Of a stretch of 64,000 nucleotides of DNA, positions 34,699 through 42,922 are shown piece after piece (position 1 is the stretch's first letter; the number at the start of each line of letters is the position of its first letter). The position numbers and the translations under genes are program-made. Under the pieces are notes generated by a model that saw only the letters and a program-made list of their open reading frames with translations, searched no databases and was not told the DNA's origin. Source of the DNA: JAEUKH01 sp964447205 (GTDB lineage: Bacteria; Myxococcota_A; Polyangia; Polyangiales; Ga0077539); contig CAYUSB010000023.1 in NCBI GenBank assembly GCA_964447205.1, forward strand, positions 61,629 through 125,628, read 5' to 3'.

Positions 34699-34739
34699 GC
34701 ACGACGCCGGGCGACAGAAGACGACGGTGCTTCACGGTG

Positions 34740-34809
34740 CGCAAAGGGTTGCGGGCAATGGGGCGGGGTGGAGACAGTGCGGGCATGACGCAGGGGTCGT
34801 TGGGCTGGG
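34740..34809. repeat. upstream copy of a duplicated gene leader
   Basis: About 70 bp shared with 37132-37203, including gcgcaaagggttgcgggc, ggagacagtgcgggcatg and the first codons MTQGSL of the phosphoesterase/FGE gene. Here the frame (ATG at 34785) continues only to MTQGSLGWAAGEGVV and stops at 34832, overlapping the ATG of the FGE fragment at 34829. Confidence 0.85.
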
Positions 34810-34828
34810 CGGCGGGGGAGGGCGTCGT

Positions 34829-35426
34829 ATGAGCGCGCCCGTGCCCGCGCCGTGGGCGACGGCCGAGGGGCGCGATGCGTACGGGCCGTGGGCGGAGGTG
34901 ATGGTGGCGGGGGTGGCCCTGCGGATGCGGTGGGTGCCCCCGGGGCGTTTTGTGATGGGCTCGCCGGAGGGGGAGGAGGGGCGCGATGCTGACGAGGGCT
35001 CGCAGCACACGGTGGTGCTGACGCAGGGGTTGTGGCTCGGGGAGACGCCTGTCACCCAGGCTGTGTGGGAGGCCGTCATGGGCGACAATCCTAGCCGCTT
35101 CCAGGGCGGCGCGCGGCCCGTGGAGCAGGTGAGCTGGGACGAATGCCAGGAGTTCGTCAAGCAGGTGAACAAGAAGGTCGCCGGGCTTGACCTTCGGCTG
35201 CAGCGCGAGCACGCGTGCCGAGCCGGAACCACCGCCGCGACCTGGGCGGGCGCGCTGGAGATCCTCGGGGAGAACAACGCCCCCGTGTTGGACGGCATCG
35301 CGTGGTACGGCGGCAACCGCGGCGGGGGGACGCACCCCGGCCTACCGCGGCGGCGACCTCGGTGTTCGGCTGGCCCGGGGGTCGTCGGCGCCTGGAGCGG
35401 CAGGCGCGCGGGGTGGAGGGCCGTAG
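34829..35426 (+). pseudogene. FGE/SUMF1-domain gene with internal deletion and frameshift
   Basis: Starts MSAPVPAPWATAEGRDAYGP and has the FGE landmarks MRWVPPGRFVMGSPEGEEGR, PVTQAVWEAVMGDNPSRF, RPVEQVSWDECQEF, HACRAGTTAATW and IAWYGGN, closely matching residues 375-560 of the intact gene at 37176. After WYGGNRGGGTHP the region carrying GLxDMLGNVWEWC and LRGGSW is absent. The next frame resumes AYRGGDLGVRLARGS, the very end of such domains, and stops at 35426. The phosphoesterase half is absent too, although its leader is retained at 34740. So it is a decayed copy. A truncated product from 34829 to 35518 is formally possible. Confidence 0.7.
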
Positions 35427-35441
35427 GGCGGAGAGGCGGGA

Positions 35442-36008
35442 ATGGAATTGACGCGGCACGAGGCGCGGTGCTTGATGCCGCGAGTGCCAGGGTACGACCT
35501 CGACCGTTTTGCCGATGATCAGCCGAGCTTCATTCCCGAGGCGTTGTACACCTTGGGGGCGGCGGCTGCGTGCGGCGCAGTCGCCCGGGAGACGACGCGC
35601 ATGGAAGGACAGTTTCGCGACGGCGGAGGGACCACGGTGAAAGAGCCCTGGGACTTCATTCACGCGCGCGGGGCAAACCCCAGTGCGGTCGCGGACTTCT
35701 CGCGCACCATGATGGCCGAACGGATTCGGGAGTATGGGGCCATCGCGGTGGTCACCTCGGTGCTGCGGGTGCGGGAGTCGCTCCGGGTTCGAGAGGTTCA
35801 GGCCGTGGGCAGCGGGAGCGATTACAGTCTGGAGGACATGCAGGGCGTCGACGCGGGCGTGATCGAGGTCGCTGGCATCGGCGGCGTGTACGCGTCCGGA
35901 ATCGCCAACCGCAAGCGCAAGCAGGTTGCGGGTGCGAGCTCCGCGGTGCGTCGCATCGGGATCGTCGCGTTCGGCGGGCCGCAGCTCTTGATCGAGAGGG
36001 TGCTGTGA
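35442..36008 (+). CDS. hypothetical protein, family not recognised
   Basis: 188 aa, no signal peptide or membrane segment. Distinct stretches are GYDLDRFADDQPSFIPEALY, WDFIHARGANPSAVADFSRT, IAVVTSVLRVRESLRVREV and RRIGIVAFGGPQLLIERVL. A Gly-rich segment with GVIEVAGIGGVYASG precedes the C-terminus. I do not recognise a domain. GGAGAGGCGGG precedes the ATG. Its TGA overlaps the GTG of the next gene as GTGA, so the two are translationally coupled. Confidence 0.6.
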   Translation: MELTRHEARCLMPRVPGYDLDRFADDQPSFIPEALYTLGAAAACGAVARETTRMEGQFRDGGGTTVKEPWDFIHARGANPSAVADFSRTMMAERIREYGAIAVVTSVLRVRESLRVREVQAVGSGSDYSLEDMQGVDAGVIEVAGIGGVYASGIANRKRKQVAGASSAVRRIGIVAFGGPQLLIERVL

Positions 36009-37099
36009 GCCTGTTGGAGCGCCCGTTTGTTGGGGCGATCTCCGCCTGGCCCTCGTCGATGGACGGCCGCGCGGTGCTCGCGCACAAGAGTCGGCTGATC
36101 GTGCAGGGAGACTTCCTCGCGTCGATGCGTGACGACCCGGAGGCCCACTCCCTCGCGCGGTGTCTGTATCGAGGGGCCGCAATCTGGGAGCAGTGGCTCG
36201 TGGAGCACACCGAGGAGTCGGCCGCGTTCCGGGAGAAGCGCCTCGTGTCGGCCCTGTCGTTGGCCGAGCGCGCGGGAGACTGGAAGTGCGTGCACGAGCT
36301 GCTCGATCTGTGGGTGCGCCTCGGTTTCCCCGCCCACCGACGTTTCTACCGCGGTGTGCGTACGCGGGCGGCGCGCGCGATGCCGGGCTGGCAACACGCG
36401 ATGCAGCAGCTTCGGGTGTGGGACGACCGGGCGCGTCGAAGCGTAGGTGAAGGCGTGTCCGAGGCCGAGCGGGTCGCGGTGGAGGGCGTGCTCCACACGC
36501 TGGATGCGGCGCACCTGGAGGCGTACACGCGGGGTCGCCTGGCCCAGCGCCAGGGGCATTTCGAGGAGGCCGCGCGGTGGTTTGTCAGGGCCTGCCTGGC
36601 CGATCCGCGCGAGGCCGTCGCCGCAGGATTTCTCGGACTCACCTATGCCCAGAGCGATCCGCGGCGCGCCCTGGCGCTGTGGGACGAGGCCGCGCCGACG
36701 CTCGGGGGCGAGACCGTGTACCGGGTACTGCGCGCTCGCTTCGCCTGGATGGCCTGGATGGCCGCAGGGCGCACGGAGGCTCCGCCCCTGGCGCAGGCCC
36801 GTGATGCGGTGGCCGCAGTGGCCGCGCGTCGTGCGGCTCTCGGCAGAGCGGGTGACGCTCTCACCGCCGGGCTCGACGCCCTGGCGACACTGGTGTTGTC
36901 CTCGACGCTCGCAGCCCAGGGCGAACACGCGGAGGCCCAGCAGGTGCTGGAGGCCGCGACGATCCGGCTCCCCGGGCAGGACACCCTGCGCGCGGCGCGG
37001 GCGGTTGGGGGCGCTGTGGTGGAAGAGCACGCGCGATGGCTCGAGCAGCAGTGCGAAGACGAGATGGAGCGCGAGAGCCTGCGTCTGCTCGCGGCTTGA
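36005..37099 (+). CDS. helical repeat (TPR-like) protein, function unknown
   Basis: 364 aa, soluble, nearly all helical. RGRLAQRQGHFEEAARWFVRACLADP and the following EAVAAGFLGLTYAQSDPRRALAL have TPR spacing, and QGEHAEAQQVLEAATIRLPG is another repeat. The N-terminus SLLERPFVGAISAWPSSMDG is not recognised. The GTG start at 36005 overlaps the preceding stop. A longer frame upstream is a shadow of the 188-aa gene. Placed between the decayed and intact FGE genes, this coupled pair may form a unit with them. Confidence 0.6.
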   Translation: MSLLERPFVGAISAWPSSMDGRAVLAHKSRLIVQGDFLASMRDDPEAHSLARCLYRGAAIWEQWLVEHTEESAAFREKRLVSALSLAERAGDWKCVHELLDLWVRLGFPAHRRFYRGVRTRAARAMPGWQHAMQQLRVWDDRARRSVGEGVSEAERVAVEGVLHTLDAAHLEAYTRGRLAQRQGHFEEAARWFVRACLADPREAVAAGFLGLTYAQSDPRRALALWDEAAPTLGGETVYRVLRARFAWMAWMAAGRTEAPPLAQARDAVAAVAARRAALGRAGDALTAGLDALATLVLSSTLAAQGEHAEAQQVLEAATIRLPGQDTLRAARAVGGAVVEEHARWLEQQCEDEMERESLRLLAA

Positions 37100-37131
37100 G
37101 GCGCGGCGGGCCGCGGTGGGCGTGGAGCGCG

Positions 37132-37203
37132 CGCAAAGGGTTGCGGGCGGGGGGCGAGTCGGAGACAGTGCGGGCATGACGCAGGGGTCGTTGTTCGGCT
37201 GGG
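37132..37203. repeat. downstream copy of the duplicated gene leader
   Basis: Matches 34740-34809. It contains the ribosome binding region GGAG at 37161, eleven bases before the ATG at 37176, and codons 1-9 of the phosphoesterase/FGE gene. Confidence 0.85.
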
Positions 37204-39137
37204 TCCACCTGTCGGACATTCACATCGGCCACGGGGGAGCGCGTCATCGGGCCGATCAGGAGCTGGTGCTGCGGAAGCTGCGGGAGGACGTGGCCGGGCA
37301 GATCGCGGCGGGGGTTCCGAGGCCCGACGTGGTGCTGGTGACGGGCGATGTCGCGTTCAGCGGGGCGTGCCGGGCGGCGGACGAGTACACGCGGGCGGGG
37401 CAGTGGCTCGGCGAGATCGCCGCGGCGGTGGGGGTCGGGGTGGAGGCGGTGTACGTGGTCGCGGGCAACCACGATGTGCAGCGGCCGGTGGACAAGACGC
37501 GGCAGGCCCAGCGGTCGTTGCGGGCCCTGCGCAAGGGCGAGGACGATCTCGACGAGGCCCTGCACGACCCGGCCGATCGGGCGTACCTCGTCGAACGTCA
37601 GGCCCACTACCTCGCGTTCGCCGAGGGGTTTGCGCCCGCCTGTCGGGCCGACGGGGCCACCGGGGCGCCGCGGCTCTACTGGCACGACGTGGTGGCGGGG
37701 CGGGGCGGGCTGCGGGTTCGCCTGTGCGGGCTCAACACGGCCCTGCTCGCGGGGGACGAGGGGGTGTTCGGGACGGACAAGGGGGCGTTGGGGTTGGGCA
37801 ACCGGCAGCTCGCCGATGTCCTGCCGGCCGCGCAGGAGGCGGGGGAGGTGGTGATCGTGCTGAGCCACCACCCCTTCGTCGAAGGCTGGCTCCGCGACGA
37901 GCGGAACGCCCGCGACTGGACCCGCAGCCACGCCCACATCCACCTGTCGGGGCACGTTCATGAGGCGGCTAACGAGCGGACGCGCTCGGGGGCGGGGACG
38001 GACTTTGTTCACATCGCAGCGGGGGCGGCGCACGGGGAGGCCGTGGCCGAGGGGGTCGCGGCCCAGCATGGGTACAGCTTCGGGGCGCTGCTGGCGGAGG
38101 GCGACGGCGTCGTGCTGCGGGTGTGGCCGCGGCGGTGGTCGGAGCGGGGGAAGAGGTTTCAGCGCGACCTGGAGGCGGCCGACGAGCACACGGGGTACGC
38201 GACGCACCGGATCGCGCGGGTAACACTTCCAATCAGGTGGGAGACACCACGGAGTGAGGTTGTGAGCGGGCTCAACCCGCTGGCCGACGGCCACGCGCCC
38301 GCCTGGGCGACCGTGTGGGCCGAGGATCGCTACGGGGTGTTCGCGGCGTTCTCCGTGGCGGGGGTAATACAGCGCATGCGGTGGATCCCGCCAGGGCGCT
38401 TCGTGATGGGCTCGCCAGATCGGCAGGAGGGGCGTTGGGACGGCGAGGGGCGTTGGGACGGCGGGTGGAGTTGGGACAGCGAGGGGCATCGGGATGGTGC
38501 CAAGCCTTGGGGCAGCGAAGCGCGCGGGGACAACGAGGGCCCCCAGCGCGCGGTGCTGCTCACGCGGGGCTTCTGGCTGGGTGAGGTGCCCGTCACGCAG
38601 GCCCTGTGGACGGCTGTGATGGGCGATAACCCCAGCCACTTCAAGGGCGCGGATCGCCCCGTGGACAACGTGAGTTGGGATGAATGCCAGCGCTTCGTCA
38701 AGGCGGTGAACGAGATGGTCTCCGGGCTTGACAATCGGCTGCCAACGGAGGCGGAGTGGGAGTACGCGTGTCGCGCGGGTACCACGGAGCCGACCTGGCT
38801 TGGGGTCAACAACGCGGCGAACCTCGACCGCATCGCCTGGTACTGGGGGAATTCTGACGAGCAGACGAAGCCCGTGCGTTCCAAAGAGGCCAACCCCTTC
38901 GGGCTGCACGATATGCTGGGCAATGTCTGGGAGTGGTGCGAAGACTGGGCTGGTTTTTACAATACGGCGCCCGCTGTAGATCCAACAGGCCCCGTGACTG
39001 GCGAGGAGCGGATCCTACGTGGCGGCTCTTGGAACAACGAAGCGAATGAGATCCGCGCCGCGAGGCGCTCTCCGAACTCGCCCCTCAGCCGTCACATCGT
39101 CTGCGGCTTCCGCCTCGCGGCCTCCGCTTCCCGCTGA
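37176..39137 (+). CDS. calcineurin-like phosphoesterase fused to FGE/SUMF1 domain
   Basis: 653 aa. The N-terminal metallophosphoesterase has all motifs: LSDIHIG (Asp14, His16), TGDVAF (57-58), AGNHD (97-100), LSHHP (230-232) and SGHVH (about 258-262), so it should be an active di-metal phosphodiesterase or phosphatase. Residues 400-653 are an FGE/SUMF1 fold: MRWIPPGRFVMGSP, VPVTQALWTAVMGDN, VSWDECQRF, RLPTEAEWEYACRAGT, FGLHDMLGNVWEWCEDW, ILRGGSWNN and CGFRLA. The active-site cysteines of true formylglycine enzymes (a CxxxxC before the last motif) are absent: the segment reads EIRAARRSPNS. This half is therefore more likely a binding domain. An insertion at 417-440 is built from repeated RWDGEG-type units. 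No signal peptide. Confidence 0.82.
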   Translation: MTQGSLFGWVHLSDIHIGHGGARHRADQELVLRKLREDVAGQIAAGVPRPDVVLVTGDVAFSGACRAADEYTRAGQWLGEIAAAVGVGVEAVYVVAGNHDVQRPVDKTRQAQRSLRALRKGEDDLDEALHDPADRAYLVERQAHYLAFAEGFAPACRADGATGAPRLYWHDVVAGRGGLRVRLCGLNTALLAGDEGVFGTDKGALGLGNRQLADVLPAAQEAGEVVIVLSHHPFVEGWLRDERNARDWTRSHAHIHLSGHVHEAANERTRSGAGTDFVHIAAGAAHGEAVAEGVAAQHGYSFGALLAEGDGVVLRVWPRRWSERGKRFQRDLEAADEHTGYATHRIARVTLPIRWETPRSEVVSGLNPLADGHAPAWATVWAEDRYGVFAAFSVAGVIQRMRWIPPGRFVMGSPDRQEGRWDGEGRWDGGWSWDSEGHRDGAKPWGSEARGDNEGPQRAVLLTRGFWLGEVPVTQALWTAVMGDNPSHFKGADRPVDNVSWDECQRFVKAVNEMVSGLDNRLPTEAEWEYACRAGTTEPTWLGVNNAANLDRIAWYWGNSDEQTKPVRSKEANPFGLHDMLGNVWEWCEDWAGFYNTAPAVDPTGPVTGEERILRGGSWNNEANEIRAARRSPNSPLSRHIVCGFRLAASASR

Positions 39138-39175
39138 CTGGGGCCGCCCCACGGCAGCCCCCGCCCGCGCGTCCC

Positions 39176-40248
39176 TCAGCCCTTCACCACCTCCCCCTTC
39201 CCCTCGACCCCCACCCCGGCTCCCGCCCCCGCTCCCGCCCGCGAGCGCTTCCGCGCCCGCGTGCGCAGGCTCGGAATCCGCGTCCCGGCCCCGCGGCCCC
39301 ACAGGGCCCCGGCGGCCCGCTCGACCTCGCCGTACGCCTGGGTGAGCAGGGTGAAGAGGCGTTCGACCATGCGGTCGCTGACGATGGGGTTCGCCTTCAC
39401 GAAGCGCTTGCCCGCCCCCGGCCGCAGGGCCTGAACCAGCTCACTGCCCAGCCGCTCGGCCTCGGCCAGGGTGGCCTCGTCGACGGGGTGTTTGCCCGCC
39501 AGCTTCGCCGCGTCCCGGCGAAACACCTTCGCCAACGCCAGCAGGTCGCGGGCCGTGTCGATCGCCCCCGACCCCTTCACGATGTGGTCCAGATCCCCCT
39601 GCGGAACCAGCTCAAACGCCACCGGGCCGTCCAGCACCTTGAGCAGCTTGCGGCGAAGCGCCCGACCCCGTTTGATCTTGGGTCCGAGCTCCTTGCCCTG
39701 GACGGTGCGGGCCTGGGCCGTGGCCCAGAGGAGGGCGAGACCGGTGGGGGGCGGCGGTTCTCGATGGCGGTCCAGTCGACGACGAGGCCGGTCTTCGTGA
39801 TCGCCGCCCGCGCGGCCAGGACCACCGCGGCCCCCTCCGCCGCGTTGTGGCGCGCCAACACCGGGTCCACCGGCACGACCACAAGGTCCTCCAGCGGGAC
39901 CGCCCGCGCCGCGCTCTCAGACCGCGCGTACGCCTCGGGCGAACCCACCTCCTGGGCGAGGCCCGGTTCGGGCTCGGGGAGCCCCGTGGTGAGGGCCTCG
40001 GCCGGGGCGTCGGCCTCGACCTGCTTGTGGGCGACGTGGGTGGCGGACAGCGGCGTGCCGGTGTGGCCGCGGTGGACCTTGGGGACCGTCCCTCTCCCCG
40101 CGCGTGGCGCACGGTACGCGAGTGCCCTCTCCCTGGGGAGAGGGCCAAGGTTGGCGACGAACGAATCGCGCGGGGAGAGGGAAGTCCCCCATTGCCACGC
40201 GGCGATCCTCCCGGCTCCCTGGCACGAGGCGCGGACCGTCTGACCCAC
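39176..40248 (-). pseudogene. frameshifted gene for an unrecognised helical protein
   Basis: Two frames join smoothly. The upstream part (from 40248) holds THVAHKQVEADAPAEALTTG, AVPLEDLVVVPVDPVLARHN and ITKTGLVVDWTAIENRR. The other frame continues TGLALLWATAQARTVQGKEL, GPVAFELVPQGDLDHIVKG and RMVERLFTLLTQAYGEVERA, and ends in an RKRSRAGAGAGAGV-type tail. The switch is at a run of six cytosines near 39754, so one base lost or missed there explains it. The first ~50 codons overlap a palindromic repeat (40090-40181), so the true start may be further in. Related proteins exist in myxobacteria to my recollection, but I cannot name a function. Confidence 0.5.
40090..40181. repeat. palindromic intergenic-type repeat with nested hairpin
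   Basis: Outer inverted arms ccctctccccgcgcg (40090-40104) and its exact reverse complement (40167-40181) enclose a 22-bp near-perfect palindrome gccctctccctggggagagggc (40124-40145). It resembles a REP or miniature element and lies at the 5' end of the frameshifted gene. Confidence 0.85.
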
Positions 40249-40319
40249 GGGATCCGCCGTGGGTGCAGGGTGGCCGCGGTGCTACCCTTCGGTGCAGGAC
40301 GTTCTGCGGGAGGATGGGG

Positions 40320-41051
40320 ATGGGACACGACCGGGCGCTGTACGCCGCCTTCGCATCGATTCACGGCCGCTGTGACGACGGCCCCTGGCTTCCCCAGGAC
40401 GAGCCGCCCTTCGTGGTGAAGCCGCCGACCGGGGCGGTTCGGGCGGTGCTGGTGGGGACCAAACCGCGGGTGATCTCCGGGTGGATCTTTCCGGAGGGGC
40501 TGCCCCCGGGGGTTCATTGGGTGGGGGCGTGGGGGCCCTTGTCGGTGGCGGAGGTGGCCGCGGTGCGTAGCCTTGAGGCCCCGGTGATGTTCGTGGGCGA
40601 CCTCAAGCCGCGCGACCTCGCGACGTATCTCTCGCTGCGGGTGGGGGGCCTCGATCGGGACGGGTCGGAGGCCCCGCCCCTGGCGGTGGACTGGCTCGGC
40701 ATCGACGACCCCTGGCTCGCCCTCTGCCAGCGGGAGATGGTCTCGAAACGCGCGCAACGTCCGACTCCCGCGGAGGGCGGCCAGGGCCCCATGGGGGAGT
40801 TTTGTTTCACCGAGAACGAAGGGTTCTCGTGGATCGCCACGGAGATCGAGGCGAGCCCGGTGGAGATGGAGGGACTGCGCGTGCTGGAGGGTGCGTGGGT
40901 GGACTGGGACGCGACGGTGGGTCCGCGGTGTATGGCCATGCTCCGCGCGGGATGGACCCTGCACCAGGAGGGGGCGAGCAATCCGGCGTTCTACCCCGAG
41001 GGGTTTGCGGCGGGCCTCGCGGCGGCCCTCCGGGCGCGGATGCCGGCGTAG
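40320..41051 (+). CDS. hypothetical protein, possible Toprim-like core
   Basis: 243 aa, soluble. The middle HWVGAWGPLSVAEVAAVRSL followed by APVMFVGDLKPRDLATYLSL recalls the strand-acidic-turn of Toprim/DUF2220-type proteins, with GDLKP in place of GDLDP, but this is weak. LGIDDPWLALCQREMV and EGLRVLEGAWVDWDATVGPR follow. GGAGG lies six bases before the ATG at 40320. Its stop is 3 bp from the left arm of the 41054 inverted repeat, towards which the next gene converges. Confidence 0.5.
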   Translation: MGHDRALYAAFASIHGRCDDGPWLPQDEPPFVVKPPTGAVRAVLVGTKPRVISGWIFPEGLPPGVHWVGAWGPLSVAEVAAVRSLEAPVMFVGDLKPRDLATYLSLRVGGLDRDGSEAPPLAVDWLGIDDPWLALCQREMVSKRAQRPTPAEGGQGPMGEFCFTENEGFSWIATEIEASPVEMEGLRVLEGAWVDWDATVGPRCMAMLRAGWTLHQEGASNPAFYPEGFAAGLAAALRARMPA

Positions 41052-41053
41052 CA

Positions 41054-41242
41054 GCGAACCTCACCCTCGCTGCCGCGCGTCCCTCTCCCTCCCGGGCGAG
41101 GGACTCTGCCCCTTGTTCGGGTTGAGGTGGGTTGTGGAGGTCTGCCGCATCGACCCCAGACCATTCTCACCACGCCCCGACTGCGCGCGGAGCCCCTCGC
41201 CCGGGAGGGAGAGGGGCGCGCGGCAGCGGGGGTGAGGTTCGC
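41054..41242. repeat. 49-bp inverted repeat element with 91-bp centre
   Basis: Left arm 41054-41102 and right arm 41194-41242 are reverse complements at 47 of 49 positions, starting gcgaacctcacc. The central 91 bp show no gene. The size and perfect arms suggest a miniature inverted-repeat element or a chromosomal palindromic repeat family. It sits between convergent genes and overlaps the 3' end of the minus-strand one. Confidence 0.88.
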
Positions 41243-41664
41243 GCCTGACCCGCCTGCGCCGCCACACAGGCGGCTCGGCTCCGAAACCACACCACGGTGT
41301 CCGCCGGGTGGTACGCCACGATGCCCATCGCCTCGATCCACACCAGCCGCCCGGGCGGCGCGGCCACCAGCGCGTACGCCTGCCCGCTCCCGCGCCCCCA
41401 ACCGCCCTGTCCCCCCGGCTCGCCGCGCGGGGGACGCAGCCACCGCTCCGACCCGCTCTCCTCCAACAACACACGCACCGGCTCCCCCAGAAACGTCGCC
41501 GACTGAACCTCCTCCATCACTCCCCCCCGCCGCCGAAACACCCGCCGCCGTCGTAGGGTCCAGTTCTCTCCCGCGCGCTGCAGCTCCCACCGGACGCAAG
41601 GCTCCACCCGGGGCATCCGCGGCCCCGGCCGGTGCAACGACGACGGCAGCCACCACGTGCGCAT
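41167..41664 (-). CDS. small hypothetical protein whose C-terminus reads into the inverted repeat
   Basis: 165 aa from ATG 41664 (MRTWWLPSSLHRPGPRMPRV). GGVMEEVQSATFLGEPVRVL, a Gly-rich loop, then YALVAAPPGRLVWIEAMGIV and AYHPADTVVWFRSRAACVA look like a folded small beta domain. The last ~25 residues and the stop are encoded by the right arm and centre of the 41054 element, so the natural C-terminus may have been replaced. No family recognised. Confidence 0.42.
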   Translation of the reverse strand: MRTWWLPSSLHRPGPRMPRVEPCVRWELQRAGENWTLRRRRVFRRRGGVMEEVQSATFLGEPVRVLLEESGSERWLRPPRGEPGGQGGWGRGSGQAYALVAAPPGRLVWIEAMGIVAYHPADTVVWFRSRAACVAAQAGQARTSPPLPRAPLPPGRGAPRAVGAW

Positions 41665-41758
41665 CGTGACGAACCCTGACACCCGCCAGGGCCGATCGGT
41701 TCGCAGCGCGGGGGACGGAGCGGCAGATACGAGAGGCGGCCCGACGAGAGCCTTTGTT

Positions 41759-41808
<50 letters not shown>

Positions 41809-41888
41809 ACTTGGGCAGCATGAGGGATCTCGCCCACGTGGCCGCCTCTCGCCCGCGAGTATTACCCCCCTCGGTCCTCCTTGACCAG

Positions 41889-42794
41889 CTACACCGCGGG
41901 TCGTGCGGGCATCCACTTCACGAGCCGCGCCGCAAGCTCAGGGCCTACGTCCTCCTGCAGGAAGTGACCGGCTCCGGCCAGGCGGTCGTGGGGCTGGTTC
42001 TTCGTGCCGGGGATGCGGGCTTGCAGGCGGCGTTCGGCCCCGCGGGTGATGGGGTCATTGCGGCCGAAGAGGGTGAGGAAGGGTTTGTCAAAGTCCACCA
42101 GGGCGTCCCAGGCCCTGCGATTGGGCGCGCTCTCCGGGTCGTTCGGCCGCGTCGGAACCAGCCCCGGAAACGCCCGGGCCCCCGCCTTGTGGGCCTCCGT
42201 CACAAAGGGAGCGTCGTACGCAGCCCGGGCCTCCGCGCTGAGCCCCCGGGCGCACCCGGCGGCCACGATGCGCCCGATGGGAAACACGGGGGTCCACCGC
42301 GCAAACCCCCGCCACAGGTGAAACGCCGCCGGAACCCGCTCATCCCCCGTCGGCAGGTACGTGTTGGCCGCGCACACCCGGGCGAATCGGTCGGGGTGTT
42401 CGGCCACGAGGCGCAGCCCGAGGAGCCCGCCCCAGTCCTGACAGAACAGGGTCACGTCGCGCAGGTCGAGGGTCCGCAGCCACGCGTCCATCCACCCCAC
42501 GTGACGGGCGTAGGTGTAGGCCCGCGGGTCGGACAGCTTGTCGCTGCGTCCGAAGCCCACGAGGTCGGGGGCGATCACCCGCATCCCCGCCGCCACCAGG
42601 GGCGGGATCATCTTGCGGTACAAAAACCCCCACGTCGGCTCGCCGTGCAGCAGCAGAACCACCGGCCCGTCCGCAGGCCCCTCGTCCACCCGGGCGATGC
42701 GTAGCCCGTCGACCTCGGTGTACTGCGGGGCGTAGGGGAAGTCGGGCAGGGTGGCGAAGCGCGCCGTCGGCGTGCGGAGGATCTCGTCGCGCAT
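41889..42794 (-). CDS. haloalkane dehalogenase, HLD-I-like
   Basis: 301 aa alpha/beta hydrolase. LLLHGEPTWGFLYRKM holds the oxyanion-hole HG and the Glu-Pro-Thr-Trp typical of haloalkane dehalogenases. LFCQDWGGLLGLR contains the nucleophilic Asp and adjacent halide-binding Trp. FGRNDPIT gives the catalytic acid in the subfamily I position, and GAGHFLQED the catalytic His. It would hydrolyse a carbon-halogen bond to an alcohol and halide. The N-terminus RTPTARFATLPDFPY matches the family, supporting ATG 42794 over 42809. Confidence 0.88.
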   Translation of the reverse strand: MRDEILRTPTARFATLPDFPYAPQYTEVDGLRIARVDEGPADGPVVLLLHGEPTWGFLYRKMIPPLVAAGMRVIAPDLVGFGRSDKLSDPRAYTYARHVGWMDAWLRTLDLRDVTLFCQDWGGLLGLRLVAEHPDRFARVCAANTYLPTGDERVPAAFHLWRGFARWTPVFPIGRIVAAGCARGLSAEARAAYDAPFVTEAHKAGARAFPGLVPTRPNDPESAPNRRAWDALVDFDKPFLTLFGRNDPITRGAERRLQARIPGTKNQPHDRLAGAGHFLQEDVGPELAARLVKWMPARPAV

Positions 42795-42922
42795 GGTGCG
42801 TGCAAGCATACCCCCGTCATGATGTCGCGTCGTCCAGGGCCTACGAAGGGCTCCGTAGCCCGCGTCCGCACGATGTGCGATGCTGCACGGCGGACGTCCG
42901 TAGGGCCGGTGAGGTGAGCGCG

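Noticed and set aside
37176..39137. FGE/C-type-lectin fold considered as the variable protein of a diversity-generating retroelement
   Set aside because: No reverse transcriptase or template repeat is present, and the repeat insertion is internal to the protein.
37176..39137. True formylglycine-generating enzyme or sulfatase maturation role
   Set aside because: The active-site cysteine pair is missing and no sulfatase gene lies nearby.
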